A stretch of DNA of 5,160 nt from Hyphomicrobiales bacterium (GTDB lineage: Bacteria > Pseudomonadota > Alphaproteobacteria > Rhizobiales > Aestuariivirgaceae): assembly GCA_023266715.1 (NCBI GenBank), contig JAHFPK010000214.1:1-5160 (forward strand), written 5' to 3'. A program made the translations under genes and the position numbers. Below the pieces are notes generated by a model. The model was not told the origin of the DNA and ran no database searches. It was given only the letters and a program-made list of their open reading frames with translations. Shown in pieces: positions 1 to 5,160 of this stretch (its first letter is position 1; the number at the start of each line of letters is the position of its first letter).

Positions 1-1082
1 CAGGAATTGCCGCCCAGATCGTTCCACTTCTTCTGCACGTCCGGCTGGGTGAACCATTTGATGTAGGCAAGCGCGCCGTCCATGTTGTCGGTGTTGGCAA
101 CAACCGAAATGCCCTGGCCACCAAGCGTCGATGCGGCAATCTTTTCACCTGGATTGACAAAGAAGCCCGTAACCGCGCCAACTTTCTCGTCCTTGGCCAT
201 GCCTGGCATAAAGGCAAACCAGTTCATCATCATGGCCACCTGGCCCGACTTGAACGCATCAAGGCCTTCACCCATATAGGCATCCGTGTAACCCGGAGGC
301 GTGCAGCACTTGTAGATTTCCTTGTATTTTTCAAGGCCTGCGACTGCATCGGCGGAATTCACCGCGCCTTCCATGTCGTACTTGCCGGGGGTCATTTCAT
401 ACTTGAAGCCATAGGGATAGAGCGCCGAGGTGGCTCCCATGGTGATGCCTTCCGAAGCGCGCTCGGTAAAGATCGCCGCGCCATAGACCTTGGTGCCGTC
501 GATTTCGCGGTTCTGGAAGAACTCCGCCGTATCCTTCAACTCATCCCAGGTCTTGGGAGGGGCCAGGTCGCGGTTGTATTTGGCCTTGTATTCGGCTTGC
601 AGCTCTGGTTTTTCAAACCAGTCCTTGCGGTAGAACCAGCCATTGGCATCGCCCATGGCAGGAAGCGCCCAATAGTTCGGCGTGCCCTTGGGCCAGGTTG
701 AATAGGCATAGACAGTTGCCGGGGCGAAGTCCGACATCTTAATTCCTTCCTTGTCGAAGAAATCATTGAGCTTCAGATAGTTGCCGTTCTCAGCCGCACC
801 GCCAATCCACTGCGAGTCGCCGATGAGAAGGTCGCAGAGCTTGCCGCCCGAGTTCATTTCGTTGAGCATGCGGTCAGCGAAGTTTGGCCAGGGCACGAAT
901 TCGAATTTCATCGTTGTACCTGATTGTGCTTCGAAGTCCTTTGAGAGTTCGACAAGTGCGTTGGCCGGATCCCAGGCCGCCCAACACAAGGTGAGTTCGC
1001 CGGCCTGAGCCTTAGTCTGGCCGCCAACGAACATAAAAGCGGCAGCGGAAAGCGCTGTCGCGGTCTTCAGAAATGTCTTCAT
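1..1082 (-). CDS. ABC transporter substrate-binding protein, family 1 (sugar type), 3' end beyond window
   Basis: This is a periplasmic binding protein that would capture a solute, probably a sugar or sugar derivative, and deliver it to an inner-membrane ABC permease. The frame is open for 360 codons from ATG 1082-1080 to the left edge, so the C-terminus is missing (family members are usually about 400-440 aa). Residues 1-27 form a Sec signal peptide: a Lys-containing N-terminus, a hydrophobic Ala-rich core, and an AQA cleavage site before GELTL. The mature part has family-1 hallmarks: a first strand ELTLCWAAWDP (29-39), PKTWDEL near 176-182, FKSGQVAMMMNW near 277-288, and GGQGISVVANT near 321-331. 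The start is supported by a GGGAG ribosome site (1095-1091) 8 nt upstream. The gene is divergent from the SOS operon, and permease and ATPase genes would be expected to the left. Fold and class are firm; the substrate cannot be told from sequence. No frameshift was seen. Confidence 0.93.
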   Translation of the reverse strand, partial: MKTFLKTATALSAAAFMFVGGQTKAQAGELTLCWAAWDPANALVELSKDFEAQSGTTMKFEFVPWPNFADRMLNEMNSGGKLCDLLIGDSQWIGGAAENGNYLKLNDFFDKEGIKMSDFAPATVYAYSTWPKGTPNYWALPAMGDANGWFYRKDWFEKPELQAEYKAKYNRDLAPPKTWDELKDTAEFFQNREIDGTKVYGAAIFTERASEGITMGATSALYPYGFKYEMTPGKYDMEGAVNSADAVAGLEKYKEIYKCCTPPGYTDAYMGEGLDAFKSGQVAMMMNWFAFMPGMAKDEKVGAVTGFFVNPGEKIAASTLGGQGISVVANTDNMDGALAYIKWFTQPDVQKKWNDLGGNS

Positions 1083-1101
1083 GCTGTTTTCTCCCGTTGC
1101 A

Positions 1102-1130
1102 TCGACACTACCCCGCGCGGGCGTTGTCGA
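1102..1130 (-). repeat. GC-rich inverted repeat in the transporter leader
   Basis: The outer arms TCGACA (1102-1107) and TGTCGA (1125-1130) are perfectly complementary. They enclose a perfect 10-bp palindrome, CCCGCGCGGG (1112-1121), separated from the arms by short unpaired stretches of 4 and 3 bases. In the minus-strand transcript this would fold into a bulged hairpin ending about 7 nt before the GGGAG ribosome site of the binding-protein gene. It could be a mRNA-stability or translation-control element, or as DNA a repressor operator, since LacI-type operators also centre on CG. There is no U-run after it in either direction, so it does not look like a terminator. Confidence 0.5.
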
Positions 1131-1144
1131 ATTTCTGTTTTATT

Positions 1145-1189
1145 TTTTTGTTTAGTATTTTTGTTTAGTAAGCATATAATACTAAACAA
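1145..1189. promoter_or_regulatory. Putative repressor operator with three TTGTTTAGTA half-sites
   Basis: An exact 13-bp tandem repeat, TTTTTGTTTAGTA, occupies 1145-1157 and 1158-1170. The second copy forms an inverted repeat with TACTAAACAA (1180-1189): arms TTGTTTAGTA and TACTAAACAA, 10 of 10 bases matching, with a 9-base AT-rich spacer. This is the geometry of a dimer-binding operator with an extra adjacent half-site. It lies about 65-110 bp upstream of the sugar-binding-protein start, where a local sugar-responsive repressor would act. TTTAGTA/TACTAAA half-sites recall operators of ROK-family sugar repressors, but that assignment is inference. The site also covers a perfect TATAAT on the plus strand, so a bound protein could affect transcription both ways. 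Confidence 0.6.
1175..1180 (+). promoter_or_regulatory. Candidate -10 box TATAAT inside the operator
   Basis: A perfect consensus TATAAT lies inside the spacer and right arm of the inverted repeat. The best -35 at 17-bp spacing, TTAGTA (1152-1157), matches consensus at only 3 of 6 positions. A start near 1187 would give a leader of about 70 nt for the glycosylase gene and would pass through the LexA box. The region is AT-rich, so the match may be chance. No convincing -10/-35 pair was found for the minus strand; TTGCGT (1194-1189) with TACTAA (1170-1165) at 18 bp is a weak possibility for the transporter gene. Confidence 0.3.
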
Positions 1190-1221
1190 CGCAAGAGGGA
1201 ATTTTTTCGCTTGGAAGGCTA

Positions 1222-1250
1222 TTGACTATGTTCTTGTTTTGTTCTTTTAT
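1222..1250 (+). promoter_or_regulatory. SOS promoter of the glycosylase-imuA-imuB-dnaE2 operon
   Basis: The -35 TTGACT (1222-1227, 5 of 6 to consensus) and the -10 TTTTAT (1245-1250, 4 of 6) are separated by exactly 17 bp. The LexA box fills 15 of those 17 spacer bases, the classic arrangement for a promoter blocked by LexA. Transcription would start about 7 bases past the -10, near 1257, which is the A of the first gene's ATG. No other equally good promoter lies before imuA, imuB or dnaE2. Confidence 0.7.
1230..1244 (+). promoter_or_regulatory. LexA box (alphaproteobacterial SOS box)
   Basis: GTTC (1230-1233), seven bases, then GTTC (1241-1244) is a perfect match to the direct-repeat LexA operator GTTC-N7-GTTC known from alphaproteobacteria. 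The spacer TTGTTTT is T-rich, as often seen in such boxes. It lies inside the -35/-10 spacer, 12 bp before the glycosylase ATG and upstream of the whole imu operon. No second GTTC-N7-GTTC was found directly before imuA, so this one box would control all four genes. Confidence 0.88.
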
Positions 1251-1256
1251 GGGTCC

Positions 1257-1985
1257 ATGCAAACGGCCTTTGACTTTAGCCAAGCTGCCGACCTGCGCTC
1301 CATCCGGGACCGCTTAACTGTGTACTTCGGCAATATTCGGATTCAAGAGCGACCTGACCCGGTCAGCCAACTCTCTGGTTCTATTCTCGGCATCCGCACT
1401 CGCGACGAGATATCTTGGAATGCTTTTATGCGCCTCCTCGTGCGTTTCCAGAACTGGAATGCCGTTTCAGATGCCCCGAAAACTGACATTGAAAATCTTA
1501 TCTGGGATGTCACTTTTTCAGAAAAGAAAGCTCTATATCTGAAGCAGGCTCTACAGACAATTCGAGCACGCGAAGGTGACATTAATCTCGGTTCTCTCGT
1601 TAACTTGCCTGTGGAGGAGGCACTGCATTGGCTTGAGAAAATTGATGGCGTTGGCCGCAAGACCGCTGCAGCGACATTAAATTTTAGTACAATTCATGGG
1701 CGTGCTTTCGTCATTGATACGCATGTTTTTCGAGTCTTACGAAGGTTCGGGTTTATAGGAAAAAATACCAAACCAGAGCATGCTTATGACACCGTGATGG
1801 CAGCTTCAGATGATTTCGATGCTGACGATCTTTTTGAATTGCATTGGCTTCTAAAGATTCTTGGTCAAAAAACTTGTTCGCATGCGCAGGCATGCTGTGC
1901 TTCGTGTCCACTTTCAGATATTTGTTTGCAGCGCGTGGAAAAGGGCGCAATCAAGATTACTTGGGCGCCCGCCTGGATCGCATGA
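1257..1985 (+). CDS. Endonuclease III-like HhH-GPD DNA glycosylase with 4Fe-4S cluster
   Basis: The product is a 242-aa base-excision-repair protein of the Nth/MutY superfamily, expected to remove damaged or mispaired bases. The helix-hairpin-helix IDGVGRKTA (129-137) carries the Lys (K135) at the catalytic nucleophile position. VIDTH (152-156) carries the catalytic Asp (D154). The C-terminus has C207-X6-C214-X2-C217-X5-C223, exactly the endonuclease III 4Fe-4S spacing. Aligned without gaps to E. coli Nth, the conserved DNA-inserting Gln of SAQATD is Arg here (R47 in GIRTRD), so substrate choice may differ. The ATG at 1257 is chosen because the frame upstream runs through the LexA box and promoter and offers only a TTG at 1161. 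No Shine-Dalgarno is visible and the predicted transcript starts at this ATG, suggesting leaderless translation. GC is low (about 38-45% in most sampled stretches), suggesting transfer. It is first in the SOS operon. Catalytic class is secure; substrate is unknown. Confidence 0.9.
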   Translation: MQTAFDFSQAADLRSIRDRLTVYFGNIRIQERPDPVSQLSGSILGIRTRDEISWNAFMRLLVRFQNWNAVSDAPKTDIENLIWDVTFSEKKALYLKQALQTIRAREGDINLGSLVNLPVEEALHWLEKIDGVGRKTAAATLNFSTIHGRAFVIDTHVFRVLRRFGFIGKNTKPEHAYDTVMAASDDFDADDLFELHWLLKILGQKTCSHAQACCASCPLSDICLQRVEKGAIKITWAPAWIA

Positions 1986-1998
1986 GTATACCAAACCC

Positions 1999-2754
1999 AT
2001 GCGCACGGAAAAGATAGCAGCCCTCAGGGCGTCCCTCACCAGACCAAAGTTAGAAGAAATATCTCCCCGCGTTCCACTCGGCCACCCTGGCGCCGATTTT
2101 TATCTGAAGAGCGGGCTTCAGCGAGGCGTATTGCATGAGGTTTTTGCCTCAAATGGCCATGAAGCGGCAGCAACCGGTTTCACGGCAGGGCTCGCTGCCC
2201 GCATGGCCTCGCGTAAGCATCTGCTTTGGATTCGTCAGGATTTTTCCGCCCTCGAATTCGGCGAGCTTTCGGCAACCGGGTTTCTTGAATTTGGGATTGA
2301 TCCGGGGCGCATGTTGTTGCTTTGCGTCGGGGATGCGGCGGATGCACTTCGCGCGGCAAATGATGCGCTCTCCTGCGCGGCCTTGGGCGCCGTCGTCATC
2401 GAGATACCCGGCAAGCCGAAAATACTCGACCTGATGGCAAGCCGGCGGCTGACGCTCGCCTGCGCGCAAAAAACTGTCACCGCCTTTCTCCTGCGTTTTG
2501 GCGCACAACCCGATGCCAGCACGGCGGAAACGCGCTGGCTCGTGCGCGCGGTAGCTTCGCCGCCACTGGAGGAAAACTGGGGCTATCCGGTTTTCGAAGC
2601 AGGCCTTGTCCGCAACCGACATGGGCGGACGGGACAGTGGGTCATGGAGTGGAGTTGTGATGATGGTCTCTTCAAGGAAACGGATCGTGGCGCTGTGGTT
2701 TCCGCGCCTTGCGACCGACCGGCTGCAACGGCGCGGGAAGCTGCGGCCATCTGA
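1999..2754 (+). CDS. imuA: ImuA, RecA-like mutasome accessory protein
   Basis: The 251-aa product is an SOS mutagenesis accessory factor that works with ImuB and DnaE2 in error-prone translesion synthesis. It has the ImuA pattern: GVLHEVFA (43-50), an Ala-rich helix (EAAATGFTAGLAARMA, 55-70), LLWIRQD (75-81), GIDPGRMLLL (99-108), ALRAANDAL (116-124), LGAVVIEI (129-136), LDLMASRRL (143-151), and the terminal RNRHGRTGQWVMEW segment (205-218). At the place where RecA has its P-loop (around 49-60) there is no GKT/GKS, so ATP binding looks degenerate. ATG 1999 fits the family N-terminus; no near in-frame alternative exists. It follows the glycosylase stop by 13 bp with no clear ribosome site, so translation may be coupled. 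Its last 31 codons plus the stop overlap imuB. GC rises to the genome-like level here. Length is normal for the family. Confidence 0.88.
   Translation: MRTEKIAALRASLTRPKLEEISPRVPLGHPGADFYLKSGLQRGVLHEVFASNGHEAAATGFTAGLAARMASRKHLLWIRQDFSALEFGELSATGFLEFGIDPGRMLLLCVGDAADALRAANDALSCAALGAVVIEIPGKPKILDLMASRRLTLACAQKTVTAFLLRFGAQPDASTAETRWLVRAVASPPLEENWGYPVFEAGLVRNRHGRTGQWVMEWSCDDGLFKETDRGAVVSAPCDRPAATAREAAAI
2651..2654 (+). promoter_or_regulatory. Ribosome binding site of imuB inside imuA
   Basis: GGAG at 2651-2654 lies 5 nt before ATG 2660 and 8 nt before the adjacent ATG 2663. A second GGAG sits at 2646-2649. This favours 2660 or 2663 over the upstream in-frame ATG at 2621 or TTG at 2606, neither of which has comparable spacing to a purine-rich site. 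Confidence 0.6.
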
Positions 2755-4201
2755 AACGGCGCACGAAGCGCTGCCGCTGGTGGTTGTGACAAAGGTGGAT
2801 AATGCGTTGCGTCTCTCCGCGGTGGACCGCAAGGCTACCTCGCTGGGCCTTGCCATAGGCCAGCCGCTTGCCAATGCGCGCGCCATGCTACCCGCCCTCA
2901 AGGTCATGGCGGCAAACGAGCCCGATGATTTGAAACTGCTCGCCCGCATCGCCGACTGGTGCGACCGCTTCACGCCCTATGTAGCACTCGATGGCCCGCG
3001 TGGTCTTCTGCTGGATGTGACCGGTGCTGCCCATCTTTTCGGTGGCGAGCAGGCGCTGCTCAACCGGATCTGTGAAGGTTTGCGGGCCCAAGGCTTCGCC
3101 GTGCGAGGCGCCATGGCCGGAACCGCTATCACGGCGTGCGCCTTCGCCCGCTACCGCGATGGCGCCGTCATAGCCCCCGGCGAAGAAGCAGAAATGATAG
3201 CCCCGCTCCCTATCGCGGCCCTCAACCTTGATCCAATCACCACCCACGCCTTCCGCCGCGCCGGCCTCAAAACCGTGGGGCAGGTGGCCAGCCGCAAACG
3301 CGCCGAGATGACGGCGCGCTTTGGTGCGGCCATGGTCGCAACCCTCGATCAGGCCTTGGGCCATGGCACACAGCCGCTCTCGCCGCGCCTGCCGCTTCCC
3401 GATTACTGGAAGGAGCAAGGCTTCGCCGAGCCCATCGCCACGGAAGAGGTCATCCGCGCCACGCTCAAATCCCTCGCCGCTGCCTTGTCGAAGGTTTTGG
3501 AACAGCGCGGCGAAGGCGCGCGCCGTCTCGAAGCCGTGTTTTTCCGGGCTGATGGCGCGGTGCGCCGCATCGCCATTGAAATGGGTGTGCCCACGCGCGA
3601 GGCCGCCGTCATTGAGCGGCTCTTCCGCGAGAAGCTGGATACGCTCGCCGATCCGCTCGATCCGAGTTTCGGCTTCGATCTCATCCGGCTTTCCGCCAGC
3701 CGCGTGGAACGCGCCGCCTGCGAAGCAGCCGATTTTGATGCCAGCAACAATGAGAAAGCCGACATCAGCTTTCTGGTGGATCGTCTGGCCACGCGTTTCG
3801 GCAGCCAGCGCATTCTCGCATTCCAGCCGAACGACACACATATTCCCGAAGCAGCATGGGCAGCCGTGCCAGCGCAATATGTGCAACCCTCAAAACTGCC
3901 ATGGAAAAAAATCCGCAACAGCGGGGATGCGCCGCGCCGTCCGCTGCGCCTCTTCACCAGACCCGAACCTGTAACCCTTCTGGCAACGATGTCAGGGTCG
4001 CAACATCTGCGCTGGCGCAAGGCGCAACATGGTGTGGCACACTGCGAAGGGCCGGAGCGCATCGCCATGGAATGGTGGCGCCACCAGACGCCGCAGCTGG
4101 CGCGCGATTATTTCCGCCTGGAGGATGGCGAAGGCCGGCGTTACTGGCTTTACCGTACCGGCGTGGTTCCGCAATGGTTTCTGCATGGGGTTTTCGCATG
4201 A
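2660..4201 (+). CDS. imuB: ImuB, catalytically inactive Y-family polymerase homologue
   Basis: The 513-aa product is the mutasome hub: a DinB-like protein that does not polymerise but links DnaE2 and ImuA to the sliding clamp. The fold starts with RIVALWFPRLATDRL (8-22), where active Y-polymerases have the Asp of DMDAFFA; no acid is present. The second catalytic motif (SxDEAYLDVT) appears as GPRGLLLDVTGAAHLFGG (112-129), with the DE pair replaced by RG, so the catalytic acids are missing as usual for ImuB. GLKTVGQVA (202-210) is the HhH region. QPLSPRLPLPDYW (238-250) lies where a clamp-binding sequence is expected. RRPLRLFTRPEPV (426-438) and the C-terminal GPERIAMEWWR...RDYFRLED...WLYR...WFLHGVFA (464-513) are typical. 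Start 2660 is set by GGAG at 2651; 2663 is equally possible. It overlaps imuA by 95 bp and dnaE2 by 4 bp. Confidence 0.92.
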   Translation: MMVSSRKRIVALWFPRLATDRLQRRGKLRPSETAHEALPLVVVTKVDNALRLSAVDRKATSLGLAIGQPLANARAMLPALKVMAANEPDDLKLLARIADWCDRFTPYVALDGPRGLLLDVTGAAHLFGGEQALLNRICEGLRAQGFAVRGAMAGTAITACAFARYRDGAVIAPGEEAEMIAPLPIAALNLDPITTHAFRRAGLKTVGQVASRKRAEMTARFGAAMVATLDQALGHGTQPLSPRLPLPDYWKEQGFAEPIATEEVIRATLKSLAAALSKVLEQRGEGARRLEAVFFRADGAVRRIAIEMGVPTREAAVIERLFREKLDTLADPLDPSFGFDLIRLSASRVERAACEAADFDASNNEKADISFLVDRLATRFGSQRILAFQPNDTHIPEAAWAAVPAQYVQPSKLPWKKIRNSGDAPRRPLRLFTRPEPVTLLATMSGSQHLRWRKAQHGVAHCEGPERIAMEWWRHQTPQLARDYFRLEDGEGRRYWLYRTGVVPQWFLHGVFA

Positions 4202-5160
4202 GCCCCTATGCCGAAATTGCGGTGACGACGAATTATTCGTTCCTGCGTGGTGCTTCGCATCCCTGGGAATTAATTGCGATGGCAAAAAAACTTGGACATG
4301 CCGCCATTGGTATTGCTGACCGCAACACGCTGGCTGGCGTCGTGCGCGCCTATGCGGCGCTGCAGGGGAGCGAAGGCAATAAGCCCAAGCTGCTGGTTGG
4401 CGCGCGCCTTGTCTTCGTTGATGGAACGCCCGACATCCTCGCTTACCCGACGGACCGGGCCGCCTATGGCCACCTCTGCAGGCTGCTGAGCGCGGGAAAA
4501 TTGCGCGCCCCGAAAGGCGAATGCCATCTTGCTCTCAACGATCTTCTCAAATGGCAGAAGGATCTGCTGCTGGTGGTGATGGCGCCCCGTCCCGATCACA
4601 AGGATGAGGTGGACGAACCTTATAAGAAGTTCTGGAACAAAAACCTTGCTCAAGAGGATGAAGAGGTGGGCGAATTGCCGGATGAAATATATGCCAACAA
4701 TCCGCAATTAAGCTCTGTCGAAATCCAGTCTCTTTTGGAAAACCTGCTCCGCGCCGCCCCCGGCAGGGTTTGGCTTGGGGTCTCCATGCCGCAAAAGGGC
4801 GATGACCGCCGCCGCCTGCGGGAATGGCAGCGCGTGGCGCGCGCAGCAGATGTGCCGCTGCTGGCCACCAATGATGTGCTGTATCACTGTCCTGAACGGC
4901 GCAAATTGCAGGACGTTGTCACCTGCATCCGCGAGCATGTCACGCTGAATGAGGCGGGCCGCCTTCTCGAAGCCAATGCCGAACGGTATCTGAAAGCGCC
5001 GGACGAAATGGCGGAGCTTTTCCACGAAGCGCTCGATGCTATCGCCGAAACCATCCGCTTTGCCGACCGGATCGCATTCTCCCTCGACCAGCTCATGTAC
5101 AATTACCCCGACGAGCCCATACCAAAGGGAAAGACGGCGCAGGAGCATCTTGAGGAGATC
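4198..5160 (+). CDS. dnaE2: Error-prone DNA polymerase DnaE2, N-terminal part, 3' end beyond window
   Basis: This is a C-family polymerase (alternative alpha subunit) that carries out mutagenic bypass synthesis in the SOS response. The frame is open for 321 codons to the right edge; family members are about 1,050-1,100 aa, so roughly two thirds is missing, including the polymerase active-site acids. The visible part is the PHP domain and the start of the alpha region: TTNYSFLRGASHPWELI (10-26), AAIGIADRNTLAGVVRAY (35-52), LLVGARLVF (66-74), PLLATNDVLYH (220-230), RRKLQDVVTCIREHVTL (234-250), and RYLKAPDEMAELF (263-275). The HxH metal motif of DnaE1-type PHP domains is not present in the first motif (TNYS). 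An unusually acidic, Asp/Glu-rich stretch (about 134-165) interrupts the usual short linker before LLRAAPGRVWL. The ATG overlaps the imuB stop as ATGA, implying translational coupling. Confidence 0.93.
   Translation, partial: MSPYAEIAVTTNYSFLRGASHPWELIAMAKKLGHAAIGIADRNTLAGVVRAYAALQGSEGNKPKLLVGARLVFVDGTPDILAYPTDRAAYGHLCRLLSAGKLRAPKGECHLALNDLLKWQKDLLLVVMAPRPDHKDEVDEPYKKFWNKNLAQEDEEVGELPDEIYANNPQLSSVEIQSLLENLLRAAPGRVWLGVSMPQKGDDRRRLREWQRVARAADVPLLATNDVLYHCPERRKLQDVVTCIREHVTLNEAGRLLEANAERYLKAPDEMAELFHEALDAIAETIRFADRIAFSLDQLMYNYPDEPIPKGKTAQEHLEEI

Noticed and set aside
1161..1256. A 32-codon N-terminal extension of the glycosylase from TTG 1161
   Set aside because: The TTG lies inside the operator repeat, and the extension runs through the promoter and LexA box. 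It resembles no part of the endonuclease III fold and has no ribosome site.
1880..1895. Inverted repeat GCATGC-N4-GCATGC
   Set aside because: It lies inside the codons of the Fe-S cysteine cluster, has no T-run and no link to a regulatory position.
1861..1998. Upstream in-frame extension of imuA into the glycosylase gene
   Set aside because: The added 46 residues are an out-of-frame reading of the cysteine-cluster end of the glycosylase and do not resemble the ImuA N-terminus. ATG 1999 gives a normal length.
1982..2017. An 11-codon mini-ORF whose ATG overlaps the glycosylase stop (ATGA) and spans the imuA ATG
   Set aside because: It could aid reinitiation, but it is too short and has no ribosome site, so chance is the simpler reading.
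2149..2973. Long minus-strand open frame opposite imuA and the start of imuB
   Set aside because: Low-complexity translation with no family resemblance, antisense to well-supported genes. High-GC third positions commonly create such frames.
2888..3886. A 332-codon minus-strand open frame opposite imuB
   Set aside because: It mirrors the imuB codon pattern and its translation is rich in Gly/Ala/Glu/His with no recognisable domain. imuB is clearly the real gene.
3321..3974. Plus-strand alternate frame within imuB
   Set aside because: The translation is Ser/Arg/Pro-rich, as expected for a shifted frame of a high-GC gene, and it is fully contained in imuB.
1..5160. Insertion sequence, CRISPR array, tRNA or rRNA
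   Set aside because: No transposase, terminal inverted repeats, regularly spaced repeats or RNA-gene signatures were seen. The low-GC glycosylase gene has no flanking direct repeats that would mark a mobile element.

Overview
The window looks like chromosomal DNA from an alphaproteobacterium, most likely of the order Hyphomicrobiales (Rhizobiales). A Brucella/Ochrobactrum-like genome is my best guess from the flavour of the proteins, but this cannot be proven without a search. Three things support the assignment: an imuA-imuB-dnaE2 mutagenesis cassette, an alphaproteobacterial-type LexA box (GTTC-N7-GTTC), and moderately high GC (about 58-65% in sampled stretches of the transporter and imuB genes).

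Left part (1-1082, minus strand): most of a periplasmic sugar-type ABC transporter substrate-binding protein with a Sec signal peptide. Its 3' end lies beyond the left edge. Its 174-bp upstream region (1083-1256) is shared with the divergent right-hand operon. It holds a GC-rich hairpin in the transporter leader, an AT-rich cluster of three TTGTTTAGTA-type half-sites (probable repressor operator), a perfect TATAAT, and a LexA box lying inside the spacer of a TTGACT-N17-TTTTAT promoter.

Right part (1257-5160, plus strand): four tightly packed genes. First is an endonuclease III-like HhH-GPD DNA glycosylase with an intact catalytic Lys/Asp pair and a 4Fe-4S cluster motif. It is followed 13 bp later by imuA, which overlaps imuB by about 95 bp. 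imuB in turn overlaps dnaE2 by 4 bp (ATGA). dnaE2 runs off the right edge after 321 codons.

The layout reads as a DNA-damage-inducible (SOS) operon: LexA represses the promoter, and after damage the cell makes the ImuA/ImuB adaptor proteins and the error-prone polymerase DnaE2 for mutagenic translesion synthesis. The unusual part is the lead gene. A base-excision glycosylase, visibly lower in GC than its neighbours, sits between the LexA box and imuA. It would therefore be co-induced with, and possibly work with, the mutasome. Its mRNA also appears to be leaderless.
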